This document shows, one piece after another, positions 1-7,543 of a stretch of DNA of 44,049 bases. Under the pieces are notes generated by a model. It saw nothing but the letters and a program-made list of their open reading frames with translations. It searched no databases and was not told where the DNA came from. How positions within the stretch are numbered: position 1 is the first letter of the stretch; the number at the start of each line of letters is the position of its first letter. Origin of the DNA: JBBRMQ01 sp038230775 (lineage in GTDB: Bacteria > Acidobacteriota > Thermoanaerobaculia > Gp7-AA8); the NCBI GenBank assembly GCA_038230775.1, contig JBBRMQ010000005.1, forward strand, positions 1 to 44,049, in the 5' to 3' direction. Both the position numbers and the translations under genes were made by a program.

Positions 1-160
1 ACACACCCTCTCCCCGCAAGCGGGGCGAGGGGCAATGCAGGCCTTCTCCCCGTAAGCTGGGCGAGGGTTATGTAGTCATTCTCCCCGCGAGCGGAGCGAG
101 GGGTTCTGTAGGCCTTCTCCCCGCGTGCGGGGAAAAGGTGCGCGAAGCGCGGATGAGGGG
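1..160. repeat. Family A palindromic element, partial, with four core hairpins
   Basis: Four successive copies of a core of the form CTCCCCGC-nn-GCGGGGCGAGG, slightly diverged, separated by about 15-20 bp. The last is followed by the family A right end GGTGCGCGAAGCGCGGATGAGGGG (arms GCGC/GCGC around GAA), ending at 160. The element probably begins left of the window, since its usual left end is absent. It ends 2 bp before the moeA stop codon. No gene is seen in 1-162; the reading frames here are by-products of the repeats. Confidence 0.85.
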
Positions 161-162
161 CG

Positions 163-1407
163 CTACACCACGGGCGCGAAGAGCACCGTATCGACCATCT
201 CGCCGGCGTCGATGCGTGTGATGCCTGTCTCCGCGATCGCCAGTCCGTTGGCCTGCACCATCGACGTCGATACGCCCGAGCCTTGCGACGACATTGGATG
301 CGACACGAGCTCGCCCTTCTCCGCCACCACGCGCACGCGAAGATAGTTGCGACGATCGCCGCGGGATTTCAGCGGCGCGGCCAGTCGCGTGCGAACCGTC
401 GGCGGGACAAGATTCGCTGTCTGTCCCATCGCTTTGCGCAGCGATGGCGCGACGAACAGATGAAACGACACAATGCACGAGACGGGATTGCCGGGGAGAC
501 CGAAGTACAGCCGCTCGCGAATGCGCGACAGGACGACCGGTTTTCCCGGCTTCATCGCCACCTGCCAGAACTTCGTCTCCGCGCCTAACGCATCGAGCGC
601 GTCCTTGACGTAGTCATACGCGCCGACCGAAACGCCACCGGTCGAGATGATGAAATCCGCCTCGCACGCGCTCTCAATCGCCGCCATCGTGGCTTCGAGC
701 GTGTCCTCCACGATGCCGATCATCCGAGGAAGCGCTCCCGTTTCCCGCACCAGAACAGCGAGGGAGTACGAATTGGAGTTCACGACCTTGCCGAATGCCC
801 GCGGCTGATCGACGTCGACGATCTCGTCTCCGGTGGAAATGATCGCGACGGTCGGCCGGCGTCCGACGCGCACGACCGTCTTCTGCACGCTGGCGAGCAC
901 GCCGATCTCCGCCGCGCCGATCGGCATCCCGGCGCGGAGGACGACGTCGCCCTGATGCATGTCCTCGCCGCGATCACGAACGTTGGTTCCCGCTTTCAGC
1001 GACTGATGCACGGTGACGACATCCGATTTTCCGTCGGTGATCTCGACGTGTGCGACGGTGTCGCAGCCTTCGGGCAGGAGCGCTCCGGTCATAATGCGGA
1101 TCGCCGTTCCCGGCTCGAGTTTCTTCGTGGCGACTTTTCCGGCTGGCAGATCCTCGATCACGCGCAGCTGTACCGGTGGATTCGCGATGTCCGCCGCGCG
1201 CACCGCGTAGCCATCCATCGCCGTGTTGTCGCCCTGCGGCACGTCGTACGACGCGGTGACGTCCTCGCGAAGGATGCGGCCGGCGGCCTCGAGAAACCCC
1301 ACCTGCTCGGTGCCGAGGACGCGGATTTCGGCGAGGACGCGTTCCTGCGCTTCTTCGACGGCGAGCATCCGCTCGCCAGCACGCGGTGTCTGAAATGACG
1401 CGGTCAC
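163..1407 (-). CDS. moeA: Molybdopterin molybdenumtransferase MoeA
   Basis: MoeA inserts molybdate (or tungstate) into adenylylated molybdopterin, the last step of pterin-cofactor synthesis, in the cytoplasm. The 414-aa product has the usual length and domain order: an N-terminal helix region, DNTAMDGYAVR near residue 60, the MoCF-biosynthesis domain with STGDEIV near 190 and STGGVSVGAYDYV near 255, MKPGKPV, then GLPGNPVS near 302, and a C-terminal MoeA_C domain with QGSGVSTSM. The start is taken as GTG at 1407 because AAGGG lies just upstream; the ATG beginning MLAVEEAQERV (residue 14) also matches many family N-termini. It stands alone on the minus strand, but a tungsten-type oxidoreductase and a MoaD-like gene lie 6-8 kb away. 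Confidence 0.95.
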   Translation of the reverse strand: MTASFQTPRAGERMLAVEEAQERVLAEIRVLGTEQVGFLEAAGRILREDVTASYDVPQGDNTAMDGYAVRAADIANPPVQLRVIEDLPAGKVATKKLEPGTAIRIMTGALLPEGCDTVAHVEITDGKSDVVTVHQSLKAGTNVRDRGEDMHQGDVVLRAGMPIGAAEIGVLASVQKTVVRVGRRPTVAIISTGDEIVDVDQPRAFGKVVNSNSYSLAVLVRETGALPRMIGIVEDTLEATMAAIESACEADFIISTGGVSVGAYDYVKDALDALGAETKFWQVAMKPGKPVVLSRIRERLYFGLPGNPVSCIVSFHLFVAPSLRKAMGQTANLVPPTVRTRLAAPLKSRGDRRNYLRVRVVAEKGELVSHPMSSQGSGVSTSMVQANGLAIAETGITRIDAGEMVDTVLFAPVV

Positions 1408-1434
1408 AATCCCTTGGAGTATAGCTTTGCGACA

Positions 1435-1523
1435 TTGTCATCCGGAGCGTGGCGAGGAACCGGTGTGGGAGGGCGGCTCGACGAACCACCCACCCACACC
1501 GGTTCCTCTACGCGCGGAATGAC
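1435..1523. repeat. Family B inverted pair (TCATTCC ends outward)
   Basis: Two arms of about 33-38 bp, GTCATCCGGAGCGTGGCGAG...CCGGTGTGGG and CCCACACCGG...GCGCGGAATGAC, face each other across GGCTCGACGAACC. The same sequence recurs at 16741-16801, 30893-30992 and, diverged, at 43857-43926. It fills the gap between divergent moeA and the sulfatase gene and could form a long hairpin. No promoter is evident. Confidence 0.85.
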
Positions 1524-1558
1524 AGACGATACGATTAGCTCATGATGATGTGGGTTTT

Positions 1559-3565
1559 ATGACGCGACGGACCGCGGTGCTCGTCGCGCTGCTGCTCGTT
1601 GCATGTCGCGGCGCCGAAAAGCACTCGTTCCGCGGCGCGCCGGTGATTCTGATCTCCGTCGATACGCTGCGCTCCGACCATTTGCCTGCGTACGGATATC
1701 GCGCCGGGTCGACGCCGCACCTCGATGCGTTTCGCCGCGATGCGATCCTGTTTCAGCGCGCGTACAGCCACTGTCCCATGACGCTGCCGTCGCACGCGAC
1801 GATTCTCACCGGCCTTCTTCCGACCGAGCACGGCGTACGCAACAACATCGGCTACAAGTTCGACGGCGCGAAGTTCCGCACGCTGGCCAAGGCACTGGGC
1901 TCGAACGGCTACAAAACCGGAGCCGCGGTCTCGTCGTACGTGCTGCGCTCGGACACCGGCATCAACGCCGGATTCGACTTCTACGACGACAGCATTCCGA
2001 TCGCAGCGGCCGGAGCGGCGAGTGAGCATCAGCGTTCAGGCTTCGAGACGCTGAAGTACGCGAAGCCCTGGATCGCGCAGAACGCCGGCAGGCCGTTCTT
2101 CTTTTTGTTTCACATCTACGAACCGCACGCGCCGTATGAGCCGACGTACGACGCGGACATTGCGAAGGCGGATGCGATCGTCGGCGACCTGCTGCAGCAT
2201 CTCAAAGCGCTCGGCATTTACGATCGCGCGCTCATCGTCTTCCTGTCCGATCATGGCGAAGGCCTCTGGCAGCACGGCGAAGACCAGCACGGCATCCTCT
2301 TGTATCGCGAGTCGCTGCAGGTGCCGCTCATGGTCAAGCTCCCGAAGTCCGGGCGCGGCGGAACGAGTGTCGAGCACGTGGTGCAGCTCGCGGATGTCTT
2401 TCCGACCGTTCTATCGTTGTCCGGCGTGGAGGAGTCGAAGCGATCGCTCTTCACGCCGCCGCAATCGATCTACTCCGAGACTCTCTACCCCCGCATTCAT
2501 CTTGGCTGGAGCGAGCTTCGATCGCTCATCGACAACCGCTTTCATTACATCGACGGGCCTCGTCCGGAGTTGTACGACCTCACGCGCGATGCGGCCGAAA
2601 CGAAGGATGTGATCGCCGACGAGCGCCGGGCAGCGGCGTCCTTCCGCCGGCAAATGCAGACCTATCCTGCCGCGGTGGAGGCGCTGGGCCTCGTCAGCGC
2701 GGAAGAGGCGGCCAAACTTGCGGCGCTCGGGTACATCGGCATGGCGAAGAATCGCACCGGCCCATTGCCGAATCCGCGCGACATGATCGGCAATCTCGCG
2801 CTGATCAAGTCCGCGTTTCATCTGGCTGATGAACATCGCAACGACGAAGCGGCGATCGCGCTCCGGAAGCTCGTCGATCAGAATCCGCAGCTCGCCGACG
2901 CCTGGTCGAAGTTAGGCGAGGTGCTCGTCGACTCCGCGCGATACGACGAGGCGACTGCGACGTACAAGGAAGCGATCGCGCACTCCGAACGCTTCTCGCC
3001 CGACCTCGCCCTCTCTCTTGGTGCGGCGTACCTGAAAGCGGGGCACCCGCAGGAGGCGCTGCAGCACGCGAGTCTGGCGGCCGCGATGAATCCGCGCGAG
3101 GCGCACGAGCTCTCCGCTCGAGCGCTGGTCGAGCTGAAGCGCTTCCGCGACGCGGAGGAAAACGCGCAGCTGGCGATCGGTGAGGGCGACCGGCAGCCAT
3201 CGTCCATCCTGTTGCTCGCCGAGGTGCAGCGCGCCGAAGGGAATCTGCCGGGTGCCCTGCTGACGATCGGCGAGGCCGAGCGGCGCGCAAACGATCTCGA
3301 GGTGCGCCACCTCTACGGCCTCGACTATCTGCGCGGCGACGTGCTGGCACGACTCGATCGGCCGGAGGACGCGGTCGCCGCGTATCAGCGCGAGATTCAA
3401 TTCTCGCCGCAGCATTTGCAGTCGTACGCAAACCTCGCGGTGATCTACCGGATCGAGGGGAAGAACGCCGAGGCGGCGAAAACGCTCGACGCGATGGTGA
3501 AGGCCAACCCGCATCGCGGCGCGCGCTCTCTTGCTCAGAAGACGCGCGCCGCGTTGGGGATGTAG
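1559..3565 (+). CDS. Sulfatase-family (alkaline phosphatase superfamily) lipoprotein with C-terminal TPR repeats
   Basis: Residues 1-18 form a lipoprotein signal ending in LLLVAC, so the protein is probably membrane anchored outside the cytoplasm. The ATG at 1559 gives a compact signal peptide; a GTG at 1550 is in frame. Residues about 25-370 carry sulfatase-fold motifs: ISVDTLRSDH (metal-binding Asp), SHCPMTLPSHATILTG and FLSDHGEG. The formylglycine box C/S-x-P-S-R reads T-L-P-S-H here, so the usual modifiable Cys/Ser is a Thr and sulfatase activity is doubtful; a phosphoesterase or phosphotransferase is possible. Residues about 415-660 are TPR-like helix pairs suited to protein contacts. 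668 aa; the stop is directly followed by a family A element. Confidence 0.88.
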   Translation: MTRRTAVLVALLLVACRGAEKHSFRGAPVILISVDTLRSDHLPAYGYRAGSTPHLDAFRRDAILFQRAYSHCPMTLPSHATILTGLLPTEHGVRNNIGYKFDGAKFRTLAKALGSNGYKTGAAVSSYVLRSDTGINAGFDFYDDSIPIAAAGAASEHQRSGFETLKYAKPWIAQNAGRPFFFLFHIYEPHAPYEPTYDADIAKADAIVGDLLQHLKALGIYDRALIVFLSDHGEGLWQHGEDQHGILLYRESLQVPLMVKLPKSGRGGTSVEHVVQLADVFPTVLSLSGVEESKRSLFTPPQSIYSETLYPRIHLGWSELRSLIDNRFHYIDGPRPELYDLTRDAAETKDVIADERRAAASFRRQMQTYPAAVEALGLVSAEEAAKLAALGYIGMAKNRTGPLPNPRDMIGNLALIKSAFHLADEHRNDEAAIALRKLVDQNPQLADAWSKLGEVLVDSARYDEATATYKEAIAHSERFSPDLALSLGAAYLKAGHPQEALQHASLAAAMNPREAHELSARALVELKRFRDAEENAQLAIGEGDRQPSSILLLAEVQRAEGNLPGALLTIGEAERRANDLEVRHLYGLDYLRGDVLARLDRPEDAVAAYQREIQFSPQHLQSYANLAVIYRIEGKNAEAAKTLDAMVKANPHRGARSLAQKTRAALGM

Positions 3566-3707
3566 CCCTCACCCGGCCTTCGGCCACCCTCTCCCCCACT
3601 TCGCGGGGAGAGGGCCAACATGACCCTTCTCCCCGAGAGGGCCTAATTGCCTACGTGACCCTTCTCCCCGCGTGCGGGGAGAAGGTGCGCGAAGCGCGGA
3701 TGAGGGG
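3566..3707. repeat. Family A palindromic element, three cores
   Basis: Left end CCCTCACCCGGCCTTCGGCC (small hairpin GGCC-TTC-GGCC), three CTCCCC...GGGGAG cores (the middle one degenerate), and right end GGTGCGCGAAGCGCGGATGAGGGG. The outer CCCTCA and TGAGGGG also pair, giving a branched fold. It starts at the base after the sulfatase stop and ends 9 bp before the TonB-receptor stop, so it lies between two convergent genes and might act as a bidirectional terminator. Confidence 0.85.
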
Positions 3708-3716
3708 CGTTGCCAC

Positions 3717-6700
3717 TCAGAACTTCACTCCAACCGAGAATCGGTACGTCCGCGGAAGCTGATACGCACTCTGCGACGTCGGCTTTCCGAACGTAGGTCC
3801 GAGCTGCCAGTTGACACCCTTCACTGGCGTCGTGGTGAACGGATTGAACGCCGTGCATCGAGAAGTCGAGTTGCTCTGGATGCAGGTGCTTTGCCGGCGC
3901 GTCAACACCGTCTGATTGACGAAGTCGGGATCCTCGACGCCCTGCCGGTTGAAGATGTTGATGAGGTCCGTCTCGATGAACGGACGGAATCCGCGGATGG
4001 TGCCGAGGTACCAGTTGACGCCGAGGTCGGTGGCGTAGATCGGATCGACGCGGAAGGCGCCGCGGTCCGTGAAGTAGTACGCGACGTTCGTCGGAGCCGT
4101 GGCGTAACCCGGGTTCACGACGCCGACTGCCGGGCCGTTCGACGTTCCCTGTCGCACATCGATCGTGCCGACGGCCGAATATCCGAGCGCGGAGTGGTAG
4201 TGCTCGAGCAGCGACAGATTGAACGTTCCGAGCGATGTGAGGAAGTCGTACTGCGCCCAGATGTTTCCGCGATGCCGCATGTCGGGCGCGAGGAATCCGA
4301 CCGGGCTATTCTGCGCGAAGCTGATGTATTCGGGATAGCTCTGCGGGCTGGTGAAGCCTGTCGCGCCGCTGGCCGACTCACCTTCGACGTTGCCGCGCAG
4401 TTTCGAATACGTGTAATTGCCGCCGATGGTGAGCGGCTTCATCACACGATAGTTACCTTGCAGCTGCACCGCGTTGTAACGGCGACTCAGCCCGCTCGAC
4501 TCGTTCTCGATGATGCCCTGGTCGAACGTGGTGCCGTTGGGATCGACGGCTTTGCCGGTCGCGATGGTGCGGCGCACCGAATAGAAGTCTGCCCACTTGC
4601 GATGGACGAAGTCGATGCGCGCGTAGCCGCGGCTGCTGAACGACGATCCGTAGCCGAGCGTGACCTCGTCCATGTGCGGAGCCTTGAGCGAGTGTTCGAA
4701 GCGGTTCGTGGTGCCGGGCACGAATGCATCGGTGAGGAAGGTCGTGTTCTTGGTGCCGCCGACGGAGTTGAACCAGTCGAATACCTGCTTGATGACCTGA
4801 TCGGTGGTGAGCAGGCTGCTGATCGGCGTGCCGGCCTTGTTGAGCTCCGGTCCGGCATAGTCCCAGTAGTACGACGCGTAACGGCCGGCGGTCGCGGTCT
4901 GGTCCGCCGGTCCCTGGTCAACTTTCGAAACGTAGCGGCCGTACGTAGCGCTGAAGCGGTGGCGGCCGCTTCCGCTCGGATCGAAATTTACAGCGAGACG
5001 CGGGCTCATGGCGCTGTCGTCAACAGTCTTGTGGCCGGCCTGATCTTTGCCGAACGCCTTGTCGTAACGCGCGCCGACGTTGAAGCTGAAGTTGCGATTG
5101 AGGTCCCACTTGTCGTTGACGAAGAACGAGCGCACGGCGAAGTCGGACGTGTGCGACAGCGCCGGCACGGGGTCGTACTCGATCTGTCCGGAGCTGACGT
5201 CGGTGCCGAAGTAGATGTCCTTCGAGCTCAGTTGCGACGACGAGATCGACGAGCAAGGCACGGCGATTCCCGCCTTGTTGCAGAGGATGATCCCGTGGAT
5301 GCGGAAGTCGCTGCCGGATTGGAAATTGTTCTCGTTGCGGATCTGGTGGAACTCGTCATACCCGCCGACGACGCTGTGGTTTCCGGCGGATTTCGTGCTG
5401 AGGTAGTACGAGCCCTTGCCGAGCCATTCCTTGTTGTTGCGCTGCTTCGCCGGACACGGCGAGCCGCAGAACGTGGAGGACCACGCGCGATTGCCCGACG
5501 ACGTGTCGAGCAGGAGTGTGCCCTGGATCAGGTCGCGGTTCTCGGCGCCCTGCGTGAAGCGATCGCGCATGCGGCTGAACTGTCCTTCGAAGAGGAAGTC
5601 CTTGGCGAAGACGCCGTTGTAGTTCAACGAGAGGAGTGACCGCGGCTGATCGTACGGAGCCAGGCCGCGAAGGTCCATGACGCGGCTCGTCCGGCCCGCG
5701 ACCGTGTTCGTCGCGCGGTCGTGTTCGTCCGTGTAGGCGCCGACGATCGAGTGACTGGGCGTGAGCTGCGCCGTTAGCTTCGCCTCGTAGCGGCGGTCTT
5801 TGTCCGCGTACGGATACCCGATGTTGGTGAAGGATGTCTGGCGTGTCTCGTCGAGCTTGCGATGACGTCCGGCGGCGAAGAACCACAGCCGGTCGCGAAC
5901 GATGCGTCCACCGAGGGTTCCTTCGTACTGGCTGTTGAGGTTATCGAGCGGCTCGACCTGGCCTGCGTAGTCGGTCTTGCTCGTCCACTTCGGATTGGTG
6001 AGGCTGTCGCGGAGCGATCCGGAGAATTCGTTGCCGCCGGACTTGGTGATCGTGCTGACCACGCCGCCGGTGAAGCGTCCGAATTCCGCGGAGACGCCGC
6101 CGGTCATGACCGTCGTCTCCTGGACCGCGTCTTCGATGTAGAGCGGATTGGGCTGGCCGCGAAGGTTGTCGTTGATGATGACGCCGTCGACCATGAAGTG
6201 GCTGTCGAAGGAGTTCGCGCCCGAGATCGTGATCTGGTTATTCGGCCCCGCCTCGGTCACGCCGGGCGAGAGCAGCGTGATGGCGTCGATGGTGCGATTC
6301 ATCGGCAGCTCGTTGACCTGCTCGATCTTGAAGTTGGTGGCGACGGTGGGCGTCTCGACGGCCGGCGACGTCGCCGCGGTCACCGTAATCGCCTCCGCCA
6401 CTGCTGTGACTTTCATGGCGGTGTCCACGCGGCTGGTCTGCGCGACGTTGACGTCCACGCGTTTGCTCAGACCCTGCATCCCGGAGAGCTCGAACGTGAC
6501 GGTGTATTCGCCGGGAGGCAGCGAAGCGAAGTTGTATCCGCCGGCGTCGCCGCTGACGGTGGTCTTCGTTCCCTGCATCGATGGAGATGTCACCGTTACG
6601 GTGACACCGGGAAGAGATTTGCCTTCGGTCGTCACGGTGCCGGTTAGGCTTCCCGAGACACCTTGAGCGACTGCCTGGGTGATGGGGAGAATCGCGACCA

Positions 6701-6734
6701 GGGACAAGAGCGCAACACGGCCGATGGCCTTCAT
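3717..6734 (-). CDS. TonB-dependent receptor, Oar-like, with carboxypeptidase-regulatory N-terminal domain
   Basis: An outer-membrane beta-barrel for energised uptake, substrate unknown. The 1005-aa protein has a signal peptide (residues 1-24, ending AVAQ), a carboxypeptidase regulatory-like beta-sandwich (about 27-110; GTVTTEGKSLPGVTVTVTS, YNFASLPPGEYTV), a plug domain (about 120-230; FMVDGVIINDN, GGVSAEFGRFTGGVVSTITK) and a long barrel ending YRFSVGVKF with a terminal Phe, as expected for BAM-assembled barrels. The ATG at 6734 is preferred over a GTG at 6740 because GGAGG (6740-6744) lies five bases upstream. No SusD-like partner is adjacent, which fits the Oar subgroup of Acidobacteriota and myxobacteria rather than a Bacteroidetes SusCD pair. 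Confidence 0.93.
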   Translation of the reverse strand: MKAIGRVALLSLVAILPITQAVAQGVSGSLTGTVTTEGKSLPGVTVTVTSPSMQGTKTTVSGDAGGYNFASLPPGEYTVTFELSGMQGLSKRVDVNVAQTSRVDTAMKVTAVAEAITVTAATSPAVETPTVATNFKIEQVNELPMNRTIDAITLLSPGVTEAGPNNQITISGANSFDSHFMVDGVIINDNLRGQPNPLYIEDAVQETTVMTGGVSAEFGRFTGGVVSTITKSGGNEFSGSLRDSLTNPKWTSKTDYAGQVEPLDNLNSQYEGTLGGRIVRDRLWFFAAGRHRKLDETRQTSFTNIGYPYADKDRRYEAKLTAQLTPSHSIVGAYTDEHDRATNTVAGRTSRVMDLRGLAPYDQPRSLLSLNYNGVFAKDFLFEGQFSRMRDRFTQGAENRDLIQGTLLLDTSSGNRAWSSTFCGSPCPAKQRNNKEWLGKGSYYLSTKSAGNHSVVGGYDEFHQIRNENNFQSGSDFRIHGIILCNKAGIAVPCSSISSSQLSSKDIYFGTDVSSGQIEYDPVPALSHTSDFAVRSFFVNDKWDLNRNFSFNVGARYDKAFGKDQAGHKTVDDSAMSPRLAVNFDPSGSGRHRFSATYGRYVSKVDQGPADQTATAGRYASYYWDYAGPELNKAGTPISSLLTTDQVIKQVFDWFNSVGGTKNTTFLTDAFVPGTTNRFEHSLKAPHMDEVTLGYGSSFSSRGYARIDFVHRKWADFYSVRRTIATGKAVDPNGTTFDQGIIENESSGLSRRYNAVQLQGNYRVMKPLTIGGNYTYSKLRGNVEGESASGATGFTSPQSYPEYISFAQNSPVGFLAPDMRHRGNIWAQYDFLTSLGTFNLSLLEHYHSALGYSAVGTIDVRQGTSNGPAVGVVNPGYATAPTNVAYYFTDRGAFRVDPIYATDLGVNWYLGTIRGFRPFIETDLINIFNRQGVEDPDFVNQTVLTRRQSTCIQSNSTSRCTAFNPFTTTPVKGVNWQLGPTFGKPTSQSAYQLPRTYRFSVGVKF

Positions 6735-6790
6735 CAACACCTCCGTTAGATTGTGAACTGCAAGTTGGATGATTCCGGGGCGTCGATATT

Positions 6791-7168
6791 CTATTGCGCG
6801 CTTTCGCGGTTTGTCATCCCGCGCGCGAAGCGCCAGCGGCCGTCCGTTCCGCGATGCAGGATCATGAATGCGCGTTGCAGAACATTCACGGGTTCGCCAC
6901 CGCGAGGGGTGACGATGTTGTGCTCGATGCCGCGGATGAATGCGTAGTCGCCGGCGACGATGCGCTCCGTTTCCTCGAATTCCTGCTCGATCTTGAACGC
7001 GCCGATGAACCGCTCGTACATCGTGCGGATCGCTTCGCGGCCTTTGACCGCGGGTGTGCCCGGCATCCAGAACTCCGCGTCTTCGGTGACGAGACTGAGG
7101 AGCGTCGCGACGTCGCCGCGGCTCGTTGCTTCTCTCCAGGACGCGAAGAGCGCGTCGATCTCGTTCAT
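6791..7168 (-). CDS. NTF2/SnoaL-like fold protein (DUF4440-type)
   Basis: The 125-aa protein fits the small cone-shaped NTF2-like superfamily: an N-terminal helix (MNEIDALFASWREA), EDAEFWMPGTPAVKGREAI, YAFIRGIEHNIVTP and a C-terminal strand GRWRFARGMTN. Members bind small ligands or act as isomerases; the substrate is not predictable here. Its ATG overlaps the MoaD-like stop in an ATGA junction, so the two are probably translationally coupled. That link to a sulfur-carrier gene is unusual, and a role in pterin or thio-chemistry would be speculation. Confidence 0.75.
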   Translation of the reverse strand: MNEIDALFASWREATSRGDVATLLSLVTEDAEFWMPGTPAVKGREAIRTMYERFIGAFKIEQEFEETERIVAGDYAFIRGIEHNIVTPRGGEPVNVLQRAFMILHRGTDGRWRFARGMTNRESAQ

Positions 7169-7392
7169 CCGCCCGAGAATGCTACGACGATTTCGACTTC
7201 GTCGCCGCTCTGGAGCCGCACGTTCTTCTCGCCGTGCACGATGAGCTCACCGTTGACGGCGAAGTTGAACAGCTCGTCGCGGTCGTTCTCGATGCCGAGG
7301 GTCTCGATGATCTGCGCGAGCGAAGAGGCGTCCATGGTGACGATCGCGCCGTGATGCTCGCGCAAAGGCTCGGGAAGGCGGACGGTGATCAC
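7165..7392 (-). CDS. MoaD/ThiS-family ubiquitin-like sulfur carrier
   Basis: The 75-aa beta-grasp protein ends VEIVVAFSGG. The terminal Gly-Gly is the site adenylated by MoeB/ThiF enzymes and converted to thiocarboxylate. MoaD carriers donate sulfur for the molybdopterin dithiolene; stand-alone copies next to aldehyde ferredoxin oxidoreductase are common in tungsten-cofactor loci. It lies downstream of the oxidoreductase on the same strand, separated by a family A element. The GTG start (7390-7392) has its only plausible Shine-Dalgarno, GAGGGG, inside that element. It overlaps the next gene by 4 bp. ThiS cannot be excluded from sequence alone, but context favours MoaD. Confidence 0.85.
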   Translation of the reverse strand: MITVRLPEPLREHHGAIVTMDASSLAQIIETLGIENDRDELFNFAVNGELIVHGEKNVRLQSGDEVEIVVAFSGG

Positions 7393-7402
7393 GACCCCTC
7401 AC
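7393..7402 (-). promoter_or_regulatory. Ribosome-binding site of the MoaD-like gene inside family A element
   Basis: Read on the minus strand the element ends GTGAGGGG, followed by TC and the GTG start codon. No other purine-rich stretch lies within 15 bases. The spacing equals that found at lysC. Confidence 0.6.
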
Positions 7403-7537
7403 CCGGCCTTCGGCCACCCTCTCCCCGCTGCGCGGGGCGAGGGGCAACGAATCGCGATCTCCGTTGAAGGAGCGATCGCCCATGTACACCTTCTCCCCGC
7501 AGCGCGGGGCGAAGGTGCGCGAAGCGCGGATGAGGGG
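7395..7537. repeat. Family A palindromic element, two cores
   Basis: CCCCTCACCCGGCCTTCGGC left end, two cores (CTCTCCCCGCTGCGCGGGGCG and CTTCTCCCCGCAGCGCGGGG) around a 40-bp unrelated middle, then GCGCGAAGCGCGGATGAGGGG. It lies between the aldehyde oxidoreductase stop (7544) and the MoaD-like start (7392). Confidence 0.85.
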
Positions 7538-7543
7538 CCGCGA

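Noticed and set aside
1..160. Regularly repeated GC-rich units as a possible CRISPR array
   Set aside because: Units are themselves palindromic, diverged, separated by only about 15-20 bp of non-unique-looking sequence, and recur singly elsewhere next to gene ends; no cas genes.
3672..5639. Long plus-strand open frame (655 aa) opposite the TonB receptor
   Set aside because: Arg/Val/Ala-rich translation without domain features, lies antisense to a clear receptor gene; a by-product of GC-rich codon use.
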